Positions 18,906 to 28,287 of a stretch of DNA of 64,000 bases are shown here, piece by piece. The number at the start of each line of letters is the position of its first letter. Position 1 is the first letter of the stretch. Origin of the DNA: Geoanaerobacter pelophilus (GTDB taxonomy: Bacteria; Desulfobacterota; Desulfuromonadia; Geobacterales; DSM-12255); contig NZ_JAHCVJ010000009.1 of NCBI RefSeq assembly GCF_018476885.1, positions 62,001 through 126,000 on the forward strand, written 5' to 3'. Under the pieces are notes generated by a model. That model saw only the letters and a list, made by a program, of their open reading frames with translations. It did not search any database and was not told where the DNA came from. The translations under genes were made by a program, and so were the position numbers.

Positions 18906-20089
18906 AAGTCGGTTACTTGAGTGACGGTTATCCTTACCAGAGATGTATCGTGAATATTGTAGAGGGCGCCCACTACAAAAACGTCAGAATAGAGAATATT
19001 CATCTGTATCTCTGGAGCATTCAGTATTTCGCCAGAAGGTTCAAACTCATAAAGAAGCATCCCGTGGACCACTTCTTCAGGCATCGTGGCCCCAATTTCA
19101 ATGGGGTCGATCTATACCATTTTTTCAATACTGTAAGCTTTACCGCTAGACCGTGGGTTTCAACTTTCGAATCCTTGATCCCCAGGTATTCGGAGTTGAT
19201 GGTCGATACCAAGGACGGCGGGATAAGCTTTCCCAGGACCGGAAACCTGGAAAGAGCGATGAAGGCCATTGCCAGTGACAACTGCAAGAAGATCATCGCC
19301 TTGTCCGACTGTACCAAAATGATGCAAGAGAAGCTTATCAGGCTGTTCCCCGAGTACGAAGGCAGGATCAAGGATAAGCTTTGCACTCTGCATCCCCCCC
19401 AGAGACTCTTCATCGGTTCTTTCGCCGAAAAGGGGATAGGGACCGACAGTGTCATCCGCTTCATGTTCGTCGGCAGGGATTTTGTCACCAAAGGGGGGTT
19501 GGAGATCCTGGCAACGTTCAAGACCCTGGTGGAAGAGCACAGGCTCCCCATCAAGCTTGTTGTTGTCAGCTCGCTGGGGGCAGAGGGCTATGCCAGGCAT
19601 GCAACAGATAACGAGCTGGAAGCTGCCCGAAGAACCCTGAATGAGAGTGAATGGATTGAGTATTACGAGTCCTTACCAAATTACGATGTGATCAAGCTGA
19701 TGATAGGGAGTCACGTCGGCCTCCTGCCCACGTGGGCCGACACCTACGGTTATTCGGCACTGGAGTTCCAGTCTGCTGGGTGCCCGGTCATATCCACCGA
19801 TATTCGGGCGCTGCCTGAAATAAATAATGATGAAGTAGGTTATCTCATCAAGGTTCCGAAAAAGGATTATGGCGAGGGGCTCTATAAGACAGAATCCGAC
19901 AGGTTGTTTATGGCGGAAACCATAAAGAAGGGTTTGGTGAGCGCCGTGCTGAGCATTTTTGCCGATCTGTCACAGATCGAAACCAAATCGAACCTCTCCA
20001 TCCGCAACATCGTCAGGAATCATGACCCTGTTGACTACGCGAACAGGCTCAAGCAGATTTATCAAGAAGCTTTAACTAACCGATGCTGA
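18902..20089 (+). CDS. Glycosyltransferase family 4
   Basis: A 395-residue GT-B glycosyltransferase. The C-terminal half has RFMFVGRDFVTKGGLEILAT and LLPTWADTYGYSALEFQSAG followed by CPVISTDIRALPEI, the donor-binding region of GT4 enzymes. The N-terminal half is atypical (YLSDGYPYQRCIVNIVEGAH), so the acceptor may be unusual. The start is TTG, overlapping the stop of the previous gene (TTGA) with a strong purine-rich site GGGGAGGTGAGGG just upstream. A 15-base gap separates it from the first beta-helix gene. Confidence 0.85.
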   Translation: MKVGYLSDGYPYQRCIVNIVEGAHYKNVRIENIHLYLWSIQYFARRFKLIKKHPVDHFFRHRGPNFNGVDLYHFFNTVSFTARPWVSTFESLIPRYSELMVDTKDGGISFPRTGNLERAMKAIASDNCKKIIALSDCTKMMQEKLIRLFPEYEGRIKDKLCTLHPPQRLFIGSFAEKGIGTDSVIRFMFVGRDFVTKGGLEILATFKTLVEEHRLPIKLVVVSSLGAEGYARHATDNELEAARRTLNESEWIEYYESLPNYDVIKLMIGSHVGLLPTWADTYGYSALEFQSAGCPVISTDIRALPEINNDEVGYLIKVPKKDYGEGLYKTESDRLFMAETIKKGLVSAVLSIFADLSQIETKSNLSIRNIVRNHDPVDYANRLKQIYQEALTNRC

Positions 20090-20104
20090 ACGGAGAGTAG
20101 CGAC

Positions 20105-22177
20105 GTGCCTTCTTGTGCGCGAAGCAGGACTAGAAAAGTAACGGCTTACATTTGGCAATGCCTGGCGTCGTCAGATTGGCATAGGGTAATATTCTTTGTC
20201 TTGGTTGTTTTGATGCCGCTCAAAGCGTGGGGAACGCTTTATTATGTCAGTACAGCAGGCGATGACGCGAATAGCGGCACCTCGGCGTCGTCCCCCTGGA
20301 AAACGATCTTCAAACTGAATCAGACCCGCTTTGTGCCCGGTGATTCCATACTCTTTAAACGGGGCGATATCTGGGACGGAGAAAATGCCGCGCCGATAAT
20401 GCCGTCAACCAGCGGCAACGCAGGCAAGCCGATCACCTGGGGCGCCTACGGCAGTGGGCCAAATCCGGTGATCACCTTTGCCTCAAGACGCAATAAACTC
20501 ACCGACTGGACCCACGAGGGGGGTAACATCTGGAGTACAGGCGGGGTCAACCTGGGAGGCGAGCTGTTTGTAAATCCCGACTTCAGTAAGGACTCGGCGG
20601 GATGGTACGACCAATGTACGGGCAGCGGGGCGAACTGCAGCTTTATGGGCCGCACGACAAAGAAGGGGGAATATGACGTATCCCCTGTCGGTTACAAGTT
20701 TACCGTAGTCGACCACGGTGCGGTGCCGGGCAATATACAGCTCCATACTGCCTCGGGTTTCCCGCTCAGTTTCACCCAGGGGAGATACTACCAGTTGACC
20801 TTCCGGGCAAAATCAACCAAGTCATTCAACATACCGGCTCTGCTCCTTCGCTCGGACGGAGCGGACGTGACTTCGGGGATGTTCGTCCAGTCATTGCAGG
20901 TGGGAACTGACTGGACGACATGCAATTTCATGTTCCGCGCCGACAGGACCACCAGCAAGGGTTCATTCAACATGCTCCTGGGTGGCAGCAGCGGAATTCC
21001 CAACGGCGCGACATTCCTGGTCGACAGCTTCTCGTGCCGTGAGATTGAGGCCCGTGATTTCTTCGGCATGTACTACAGTTCCAATCTGATCTTCGATTTT
21101 TCGTCCGGGGCGCCGATTACCGGGAAACTGGTGCAGTCCGGAGCCCTTGCCAATCAGGGGGAGTGGTATCAGTCGTATAAGGACCGGAAGATTCGATTAT
21201 ATTCAAAGACCAATCCGGCAACGCAATACGGAAACGACATAATCATCGTGAATGGTGCGCCGAGGTCCGGGTTCTGGGTCCGGGGGAAGAAGTTCCACGT
21301 CTTCCAGGACATTGAGTTTTTCGCGCTTTCATCCGCCTGGAATGGACTGGATTTCTCCGACATCATAATTCAGAGATGCAAAGCCTCCTTTACCGGAGGA
21401 ATTCCTATTCTGAACATGCACGATTTCAGATGGAATGGCGGTGTTTTCCCCGGTAGGGCCGGCGGAGCGGTTGGAGCGACCGGAAACATTGCCAAGTGGG
21501 ATGTTCGCAACAACGATTTTTCGCAGTCGTACGATGCCAACATCACCTGGGAAAACGGGAAGTGGCGCGGCTGGGGGGACAATAAAAAGGCCGATGGAAT
21601 CTGGGTGTACAACAATATCTTAGGCATGGCGCATTACAACATCGAATTCGGCTGGAACGGGTCAGGATCGTCCATGTCCAACATCCATATATACAACAAC
21701 ACCTTGTACGATGCAGGGTATGAATGGTCGGCCGGACAGAGACCAGACGAGTCGACACCTAAAGAAGATGCTCATATCAAGTGCTGGAACTCACCGTCAA
21801 ACGGTACGAACATCAACATCAAGAACAACATCATGGACAGGGCAAGGTCGCAGATGCTGTATTTCAGCGATTGGAGGCAGTGGTCGGGAATCCTCGCCAT
21901 GAACAACAATCTCTATTCAAACAAACCGGCCAGTTTCGCCAAGGTATCCGGGGGCTCCTATGCCGACTTCGCGGACTGGCAGGCTGCAACCGTCATAGAC
22001 ACGGTATCCCTTTACGCAGATCCGCTCTTCAGATCCAGGGCAGATCGCGATTTTCACCTGGGCGCGGGATCCCCGGCGATCTTTGCTGGTGCCGATGTTG
22101 GCTTGACTGTGGACTATGAGGGGAAAGCAATCCCTCCTGTTAACCCGGATATCGGCGCATTGCAACACAATCCATGA
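20105..22177 (+). CDS. Exported right-handed beta-helix protein (paralogue 1)
   Basis: A 690-residue protein with a basic N terminus, then a hydrophobic signal segment (VIFFVLVVLMPLKAWG). The mature region starts YYVSTAGDDANSGTSASSPW, the usual opening of parallel beta-helix (pectin-lyase fold) surface proteins. Residues about 150-310 look like a carbohydrate-binding insert (ELFVNPDFSKDSAGWY ... TFRAKSTKSF). The C-terminal part has repeating N-rich rungs (NNDFSQSYDANITW, YNNTLYDAG, KNNIMDRARSQM). The fold suggests a polysaccharide lyase, hydrolase or epimerase acting on the polymer made by this locus, but no catalytic residues can be assigned. It is strongly similar along its whole length to the protein at 24793-26925. 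Start GTG with GGAGAG 8 bases upstream. Confidence 0.85.
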   Translation: MPSCARSRTRKVTAYIWQCLASSDWHRVIFFVLVVLMPLKAWGTLYYVSTAGDDANSGTSASSPWKTIFKLNQTRFVPGDSILFKRGDIWDGENAAPIMPSTSGNAGKPITWGAYGSGPNPVITFASRRNKLTDWTHEGGNIWSTGGVNLGGELFVNPDFSKDSAGWYDQCTGSGANCSFMGRTTKKGEYDVSPVGYKFTVVDHGAVPGNIQLHTASGFPLSFTQGRYYQLTFRAKSTKSFNIPALLLRSDGADVTSGMFVQSLQVGTDWTTCNFMFRADRTTSKGSFNMLLGGSSGIPNGATFLVDSFSCREIEARDFFGMYYSSNLIFDFSSGAPITGKLVQSGALANQGEWYQSYKDRKIRLYSKTNPATQYGNDIIIVNGAPRSGFWVRGKKFHVFQDIEFFALSSAWNGLDFSDIIIQRCKASFTGGIPILNMHDFRWNGGVFPGRAGGAVGATGNIAKWDVRNNDFSQSYDANITWENGKWRGWGDNKKADGIWVYNNILGMAHYNIEFGWNGSGSSMSNIHIYNNTLYDAGYEWSAGQRPDESTPKEDAHIKCWNSPSNGTNINIKNNIMDRARSQMLYFSDWRQWSGILAMNNNLYSNKPASFAKVSGGSYADFADWQAATVIDTVSLYADPLFRSRADRDFHLGAGSPAIFAGADVGLTVDYEGKAIPPVNPDIGALQHNP

Positions 22178-22227
22178 AACTCCGGCTGTGATGACGGGTA
22201 CATGTTCAGCGAGGTTTACCTTCATCT

Positions 22228-22268
22228 TTGTAACACTGATTTAACCCGCCTGCCATCCAAACTGAATA
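22228..22268 (+). promoter_or_regulatory. PhoB-box-like promoter element (copy 1)
   Basis: TTGTAACACTGATTTAACC contains GTAAC and TTAAC placed 11 bases apart, the spacing of Pho-box direct repeats. CCATCCAA and a possible -10 (TGAATA at 22263) follow. The same arrangement with identical spacing recurs at 26965-27005. Confidence 0.5.
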
Positions 22269-22285
22269 TTGATCTGTCAGGTTAG

Positions 22286-23539
22286 ATGGTAATGAAAATT
22301 CTTATCTCCGCATTTGCCTGCCACCCTGCCATGGGCTCCGAAGACGGTGTCGGTTGGGGGTGGGTTACTACCCTGGCCCGCTATCATCAGTTGCATGTGA
22401 TCACTCGAGAGTACCGGCGGGCTGATATTGAAGCAGAGCTTGAAACTAATCCAGTTAACAATCTGTATTTCCACTACATTGATCCACCAGCCTGGATGAT
22501 CTTCTGGAAGAAGGGGTCAAGGAATTTCATGGCCTATGCCCTGCTTTGGCAGCTGTTCGCTCTTGTCATGGCGGTCAGGCTCTCCATCCGGCAGCGGTTC
22601 GACATCGTCCAGCATTTGACCTACGGCAACCTCTGGCTGCCGACTTTTCTCTTTTTTGTACCTGGTACATATATCTGGGGGCCGGTGGGAGGCGGTGTCG
22701 TGCCTGCTGTGTTTGCAGAAAACTACCGTATCCGGGAGTGGCTGGTCGAGAATTTGCGACTGATTGTGCTTAAGAGCCTTAAATGGCTGAATCTGCCGGC
22801 ACTGTTGAACATGTGGCGGGCACGGCTGATCCTGGTACGTACTTGGGAGACCCTTGATTATCTGCCGCTGTGGGCGCGAAAAAAAGCGATCCTTGTTCCC
22901 GAGACGGCACTTGATCCGGGCCGGTTTCCCTACAGCCGCAAGGAGCGCCGAGATACCTGCTGCAGAGAGATGTTCAATATTGTCTATGCCGGAAGAATAA
23001 TGTCGCTCAAGAATCTGCATCTGGCGGTGACGGCCTTTCGAGAGCTGCTGGCGCGTAACCCCTTGCTAGCCGGCTTTGTCCGTTTCGATATTTACGGCGA
23101 CGGGCCGTATCTGCCGGTCTGCAGGGAGCTGGCAGGAGATGAGGCCGGCCGTGCAATCATCTTCCACGGTTTTGTAGACCGGGCGGTACTTCTGGAAAAA
23201 CTGCGTGAGGCGCACCTGTTTATTCACCTGAGCGTCAAGGATACCGCCGCCACTGCACCGATGGAGGCGATGGCCCTGGGTATCCCGGTAATTTGCGTCA
23301 AAGCAGGGGGAATGATGAACCTGGTTGATGATACGTGCGGGGTCCCACTGGAGCAGTCTTCTCCGGAACTGCTGGTTCCGGCTGTAATCAACGAGTTAAA
23401 AACACTCGTGACAGACCGGGAGCGGCTGTTCGCTCTTTCCTGCGCTGCACGGGCAAAGGTTGAGCAGTCGTTTTCCTGGGAGCGTCGTATTGAGCAGTAC
23501 AATGAGATAGTGAAAAGGGAATTATCCGTCAACCGATGA
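22286..23539 (+). CDS. Glycosyltransferase family 4
   Basis: A 417-residue GT-B glycosyltransferase. The N terminus MKILISAFACHPAMGSEDGV is typical of a GT4 subgroup. The C-terminal part has IVYAGRIMSLKNLHLAVTAF, FIHLSVKDTAATAPMEAMAL and GIPVICVKAGGMMNLVD, with the donor-site glutamate in the APMEAMALG segment. The start may be the ATG at 22286 or at 22292 (MKILIS); the latter has AGG at better spacing. It begins 108 bases after the first beta-helix gene, just downstream of a PhoB-box-like element. Its stop overlaps the next GT start (ATGA). Confidence 0.9.
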   Translation: MVMKILISAFACHPAMGSEDGVGWGWVTTLARYHQLHVITREYRRADIEAELETNPVNNLYFHYIDPPAWMIFWKKGSRNFMAYALLWQLFALVMAVRLSIRQRFDIVQHLTYGNLWLPTFLFFVPGTYIWGPVGGGVVPAVFAENYRIREWLVENLRLIVLKSLKWLNLPALLNMWRARLILVRTWETLDYLPLWARKKAILVPETALDPGRFPYSRKERRDTCCREMFNIVYAGRIMSLKNLHLAVTAFRELLARNPLLAGFVRFDIYGDGPYLPVCRELAGDEAGRAIIFHGFVDRAVLLEKLREAHLFIHLSVKDTAATAPMEAMALGIPVICVKAGGMMNLVDDTCGVPLEQSSPELLVPAVINELKTLVTDRERLFALSCAARAKVEQSFSWERRIEQYNEIVKRELSVNR

Positions 23540-24759
23540 GAATTCTGTTCCTCAACAACTTTTACTACCTGCGCGGCGGTTCCGAGCGGGTCCTGTTTGG
23601 CGAGATGCGGCTGCTACGCGAGGCCGGCCATGAAGTTGCCATCTATGCCCGGGGCCATGAAAAAAACGAACCAGCGGAATATGCCGGGTTCTTTCCTCCG
23701 CCGCTGGATACCGAGCGGCTCGGTCTGTCTATAAAATCGATAGCAACTGTCAGGGAGCTGATCTACTCGGAAAGCTCCAGGCAGGGGCTGCGCGAGGTGG
23801 TCAAGCGCTTCAGGCCGGATATCGTTCATGCCCATAACATCTATGGCCGCTTGAGCCTGTCGGTGCTCGATGAACTGAAAGCCGCCGGGGTACCGGTGGT
23901 GATGACCCTGCATGACCTGAAACTTCTCTGTCCCAGTTACCTGATGCTGAACAAGGGGAAGGTCTGTGAACTGTGCAAGGGGGGGCGCTACGCCAACGCT
24001 TTTCTGACCCGTTGCCACAAGGGAAGCTATCCGGCCTCCTTTGTTTATGCCCTGGAAAGCTGGCTCAACAAAACATCGGATAAATACGGTTCAGTGCAAA
24101 AATTTGTCGTACCAAGCCGCTTTCTGCGTGATAAATGTGTTGAGCATGGCTGGGACAGCAGCAGGTTCGCCTATCTCCCCAACTGCATCGATAAGGAGGG
24201 TGCGACTGCAAGCGATGGCGTTGGCGATTACCTGCTTTACATGGGGCGACTTTCGGCGGAAAAGGGGATCGGCACTCTGTTGCGGGCCTACCGGCAGTCG
24301 GGCTGCACCATGCCGCTCATGATTGTCGGCGATGGTCCGCTGAGGAAAGAACTGGAGGGTGCGAGTGCCGGCTGCCAGGGGAGGGTGACTTTCACCGGCT
24401 ATCTGACCGGCGTTGACCTTGCGACAGCCCTCCGTGGCGCCAGTTGCGTGCTGCTCCCCTCGGAGTGTTATGAAAACGCTCCGCTCTCCATCCTGGAGGC
24501 CTTTGCCGCAGGTAAACCGGTTATCGGTTCCAGGATCGGCGGCATTCCGGAGCTGGTCGATGACGAGATAAACGGATTTCTTTTTGAGCCTGGGAATGCA
24601 GATGCATTGACGGCAAAAATCCAAGCTTTTCTCAACCTCTCTGCAACCGCAGTCGCTGCCATGGGTGAAGCCGCACGGCTGAAGGTCGAACGTGAGTTCT
24701 CTCCGAGGGCTCATATGGAGTCACTCCATGCCATATACCACGCTGTTCTGCGCTCCTGA
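23536..24759 (+). CDS. Glycosyltransferase family 4
   Basis: A 407-residue GT-B glycosyltransferase beginning MRILFLNNFYYLRGGSERVL. It has the acceptor-side HAHNIYGRLSLSVLDELK and MTLHDLKLLCPSY, and the donor-side YMGRLSAEKGIGTLLRAY and VLLPSECYENAPLSILEAFA with GKPVIGSRIGGIPELVDD. A four-cysteine insert (CELCKGGRY ... TRCHKGS, about residues 143-160) is a common feature of this subgroup and may bind a metal. It is coupled by ATGA overlap to the preceding GT gene. The specific sugar is unknown. Confidence 0.92.
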   Translation: MRILFLNNFYYLRGGSERVLFGEMRLLREAGHEVAIYARGHEKNEPAEYAGFFPPPLDTERLGLSIKSIATVRELIYSESSRQGLREVVKRFRPDIVHAHNIYGRLSLSVLDELKAAGVPVVMTLHDLKLLCPSYLMLNKGKVCELCKGGRYANAFLTRCHKGSYPASFVYALESWLNKTSDKYGSVQKFVVPSRFLRDKCVEHGWDSSRFAYLPNCIDKEGATASDGVGDYLLYMGRLSAEKGIGTLLRAYRQSGCTMPLMIVGDGPLRKELEGASAGCQGRVTFTGYLTGVDLATALRGASCVLLPSECYENAPLSILEAFAAGKPVIGSRIGGIPELVDDEINGFLFEPGNADALTAKIQAFLNLSATAVAAMGEAARLKVEREFSPRAHMESLHAIYHAVLRS

Positions 24760-24792
24760 GATCCGGAGTCGTCGGGAATAGCCGGAACAATA

Positions 24793-26925
24793 ATGAATAT
24801 CTTACACAAACGTGTTTTGCTCTATTTGAATCTTTGCCTCCTCACAGTGCTGTTATTTACTGGATGTTCCGCTAACGGGAGCAGTCCTGGTAACTTGCCA
24901 CAAAAAAGTCAGGAGGAGAGTCCGGTTGAACTGCCGCCCGACTTGGGTACCAGACCGGTTGACCAGCCACCGGATGGAATAACGGCCCCTTCTGGCTCGA
25001 CTACCTATTATGTCAGCATCTCTGGTGATGACGCCAACGACGGGACCTCTCCGCAAACTCCCTGGCGGTCGATCTTCAAGCTAAACCGGACCTCGTTTGC
25101 CCCGGGCGATACGATCCTGTTCAAGCGGGGCGATGTCTGGGACGGGGCCAATGCCGCACCCATTGTCCCGAGAACGAGCGGCAGCGCCGGCAGGGCGATT
25201 GTCTGGGGGGCTTACGGTAGCGGGCCAAAACCGGTGATCACGTTTGCTGCCAATCGCAATAACCCTGAGGACTGGACCGATGAAGGCGGGAATATCTGGA
25301 GCACCGGCGGCATAACACTCACCGCCGGCGAACTGCTGGCAAACCCTGATTTGTCCATGAATGCCGCAGGATGGTACAGCCAATGTCTGGACGGCGGCGC
25401 CAGTTGCAGTTTTACCGGATGGACCGGCCTGGCGGATGAATCCGAGGCAACGCCCGGAGCTTATAAGTTTGTGGTCGAGCAGCGCGGAACAACGCCTGCG
25501 AACGTGCAGATGTACACCGCTTCGTCGTCACCGGTTTCACTCATTCAGGGGAGTTATTACCTGCTTACCTTCCGGGCGAAAGCGACAGCGGCGTTTACGA
25601 TACCGGATATCATTGTCCGTTCCGGAGGAGAGGACGTGACTTCGGGCATGTATGTGAAACAGCTTGCCGTCGGCACCGACTGGACCACCTGCCGGTTCAT
25701 GTTCCGTGCGGACCGGACGACAACAATAGCCGTCATCAACATGCTGCTTGGAGGGATCACCGGCATTCCGGACGGCACAACCCTGCTCATTGATTCCATG
25801 TCCCTGCGGGAGATCGCGGACCAGGATTTCTTCGGCATGTACCATTCAGCTAATATCATTTTCAATACCTCTTCCGGGGGTACAACGACCGGCAAGCTGG
25901 TCATCTCGGGTCAGCTTGCCGGTCAGGGAGAGTGGTATCAATCGTCCGCTGACAGGAAGATCCGTGTTTATTCGGCCGGTAACCCGGCAACCTTTTACCA
26001 GGGCGGCATCTCCATAGTTAATGGCTCGCCCAAGACCGGATTTTACATAATCGGTAAAAACTTTCACACTGTTGAGCAACTTGATTTTTATGCCCTCCCC
26101 AGCGCCTGGTACGGCTACGATGTTTCCGACCATACGATCCAGTACTGCACGGCGCGCTATACCGGCGGCAATCTCATGGTTGACCGGTACGATTATAACT
26201 GGGGAAGCGGCGCCGTTCTCGCCCGGGCCGGCGAATCAGTCGGCGCAACCGGCAATGTCGCCAATTGGGTGGTGAGATATAACGACTTTTCACAGACCTA
26301 TGATTGCAACGTAACCTGGCAGAATACGGCCGCTAACAAGAAGGCCGACAATATCTGGGTTTACTACAACATTCTGGGGTCAGCACATTATAATATTGAA
26401 TTCGGCTGGAACGGGGCCGGCTCGTCCATGTCCAATATCTACATCTACAATAACACCATGTATGATGCCGGCAAGGAATGGTCGGCCAATCAGCGGCCCG
26501 ACGAACCTGTGTCGACGCATGATGCCCATATCAAATGCTGGAACTCCCCGGCCAACAGCAGCAATATCTACATCAGGAACAACATCATGGACCGGGCTGT
26601 GTCGCAGATGCTATATTTCAGCGACTGGAGCCAGTGGTCAGGCATTCTCTCCATGAGCAACAACCTCTATTTCAGCATCCCAGCCAAGCTAGCGAGAACT
26701 TCGGGAAACAATTATGTCTCGCTGGCCGACTGGCAGGCATTCTCAAATATGGACTCCTCATCTCTGGTAGTTGATCCGCTTTTCATCTCTAAAGAGCTGC
26801 GGGATTTCCGATTGCAGTCATTGTCTCCTGCAAGGAATGCCGGGACAAACGAGGAGCTATTGTTCGATTTTGCCCGCAATTCGGTTCCCGCCAGCCGACC
26901 AGCAATCGGCGCCTTTGAATATTAG
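24793..26925 (+). CDS. Beta-helix lipoprotein (paralogue 2)
   Basis: A 710-residue predicted lipoprotein: the signal segment ends in the lipobox LFTGC with C25, followed by a Pro/Ser-rich linker. The mature part begins YYVSISGDDANDGTSPQTPW and follows the same path as paralogue 1 (20105-22177). It has a beta-helix start, a carbohydrate-binding-like insert (GELLANPDLSMNAAGWYSQC ... TFRAKATAAF), then N-rich beta-helix rungs (NNIMDRAVSQMLYFSDWSQW). It differs mainly at the N terminus, where a lipid anchor replaces a plain signal. It probably acts on or binds the locus polysaccharide in the periplasm or outer membrane; catalytic residues are not identified. Confidence 0.87.
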   Translation: MNILHKRVLLYLNLCLLTVLLFTGCSANGSSPGNLPQKSQEESPVELPPDLGTRPVDQPPDGITAPSGSTTYYVSISGDDANDGTSPQTPWRSIFKLNRTSFAPGDTILFKRGDVWDGANAAPIVPRTSGSAGRAIVWGAYGSGPKPVITFAANRNNPEDWTDEGGNIWSTGGITLTAGELLANPDLSMNAAGWYSQCLDGGASCSFTGWTGLADESEATPGAYKFVVEQRGTTPANVQMYTASSSPVSLIQGSYYLLTFRAKATAAFTIPDIIVRSGGEDVTSGMYVKQLAVGTDWTTCRFMFRADRTTTIAVINMLLGGITGIPDGTTLLIDSMSLREIADQDFFGMYHSANIIFNTSSGGTTTGKLVISGQLAGQGEWYQSSADRKIRVYSAGNPATFYQGGISIVNGSPKTGFYIIGKNFHTVEQLDFYALPSAWYGYDVSDHTIQYCTARYTGGNLMVDRYDYNWGSGAVLARAGESVGATGNVANWVVRYNDFSQTYDCNVTWQNTAANKKADNIWVYYNILGSAHYNIEFGWNGAGSSMSNIYIYNNTMYDAGKEWSANQRPDEPVSTHDAHIKCWNSPANSSNIYIRNNIMDRAVSQMLYFSDWSQWSGILSMSNNLYFSIPAKLARTSGNNYVSLADWQAFSNMDSSSLVVDPLFISKELRDFRLQSLSPARNAGTNEELLFDFARNSVPASRPAIGAFEY

Positions 26926-26964
26926 TCAATGTGATACCGCTGAATGCAATGAATGATCATCATG

Positions 26965-27005
26965 TTGTAACATTGATTTAACCTTTCTTCCATCCAACCT
27001 AAATA
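26965..27005 (+). promoter_or_regulatory. PhoB-box-like promoter element (copy 2)
   Basis: TTGTAACATTGATTTAACC differs from copy 1 at one of 19 positions. CCATCCAA (26990) and a possible -10 TAAATA (27000) sit at the same offsets as in copy 1. It lies 40 bases after a beta-helix gene and upstream of a glycosyltransferase gene, as copy 1 does. Confidence 0.5.
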
Positions 27006-27143
27006 CTTCCCTGTTACGCTGCGGTCATTCAATGAGGATACGTGTTGTTCCGGACCAGGAATAGCAAGTATCTGCCCCTTCATCAAGAGCACTCCTTAAA
27101 AGAGTTACGTCGCATAGGCAGCAGTTTTACTAGTGGAGGAACA

Positions 27144-28277
27144 ATGCGCATAGCGTATGTCGCGGTCAAGGGGATTCCCAAAGGGGGCGGCATTGAGAAG
27201 GTTACCGAGGAGATCGGTGCGCGCCTGGTTCAAAAAGGTCATGAGGTGCTGGTGTATGCCAGCCGCGACTATGGCACTACCGACGGTTTTTACAAAGGGA
27301 TGCGGATCAAGACGGTTCCATCCATCAACACCAAGTCACTGCATAAACTCTCCATCTGCTGTAATGCCACCATTGACCTGATGATGCGTGAGCAGGTCGA
27401 TCTGGTTCACGTCCATGCCATTGGGCCGTCGCTGTTCTCGATTTTCCCGCGCCTGATCGGCATCCCGACCCTTGTTCAGACCCATGGCATCGAACGTTTG
27501 CGCGACAAGTGGGGATTCTGGGGTAGAGGTTTTCTGGCAGCCGCCGAACAGACTGTGGTCCGGTTTCCGAGTAAAGCTACTGCGGTTTCGAGAGTTCAAA
27601 GTGAATATTTCCGCGAGCGCTTCGGTCGCGAGGTGAGTTATATCCCCAACGGGGTCGGCCCGGTTGCCTGGCGTGCGCCCTCCTGGCTTCAGGCCAAAGG
27701 GATCGTTCCCGGACGTTATATCCTGTTTGCCGCCCGCCTGGTAGAGGAGAAGGGGGCGCATTTTCTGATCGAGGCCTTTTCCGGCCTGCCTGATGACATC
27801 CAGCTGGTGATTGCCGGCGACGCCCCCCATGCTGATCGCTATAAATCCCGGCTGAGAGGCATGGCTGCCGGCGACCCGCGTATTATCTTCACCGGCTTCA
27901 TCACCGGAGAGCCGCTGGAAGAGCTGTTCAGCAATGCCTACCTGTTTTGTCTCCCCTCGACCCTGGAAGGGCTGCCCATAGCCCTGCTGGAAGCAATGAA
28001 TTACGGCAACTGTTGCCTGGCCAGCGACATTCCCGAGAACCTGGAAGCGCTTGAAACCTATGGTTTTACCTTCCGCAATCGTGATGTCCAGGACCTCAGA
28101 CGAGTGCTGCATGACCTGATCAAAGCTCCGGAAAAGGTCGCCGCTATGAGGAGCCCGGCCCGGGACCATGTGCGGCGCAGTTATTCGTGGGATACGGTAA
28201 CTGATCAGATGGAGGCGCTCTACTTCTCCATGCTCGACGTTTCTCACGGCAAAGGACAACTCACTTACAACCCTTAG
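27144..28277 (+). CDS. Glycosyltransferase family 4
   Basis: A 377-residue GT-B glycosyltransferase beginning MRIAYVAVKGIPKGGGIEKV, with HVHAIGPSLFSIFPRL, ILFAARLVEEKGAHFLIEAF and FCLPSTLEGLPIALLEAMNY as donor-site landmarks. I chose the ATG at 27144 because GTGGAGGAACA lies directly upstream. A GTG at 27042 would add 34 residues that resemble no part of the family. This leaves a leader of about 130 bases after the promoter-like element at 26965. The next gene, a radical SAM protein, has its RBS overlapping this stop. Confidence 0.9.
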   Translation: MRIAYVAVKGIPKGGGIEKVTEEIGARLVQKGHEVLVYASRDYGTTDGFYKGMRIKTVPSINTKSLHKLSICCNATIDLMMREQVDLVHVHAIGPSLFSIFPRLIGIPTLVQTHGIERLRDKWGFWGRGFLAAAEQTVVRFPSKATAVSRVQSEYFRERFGREVSYIPNGVGPVAWRAPSWLQAKGIVPGRYILFAARLVEEKGAHFLIEAFSGLPDDIQLVIAGDAPHADRYKSRLRGMAAGDPRIIFTGFITGEPLEELFSNAYLFCLPSTLEGLPIALLEAMNYGNCCLASDIPENLEALETYGFTFRNRDVQDLRRVLHDLIKAPEKVAAMRSPARDHVRRSYSWDTVTDQMEALYFSMLDVSHGKGQLTYNP

Positions 28278-28287
28278 GAGCAATCTA

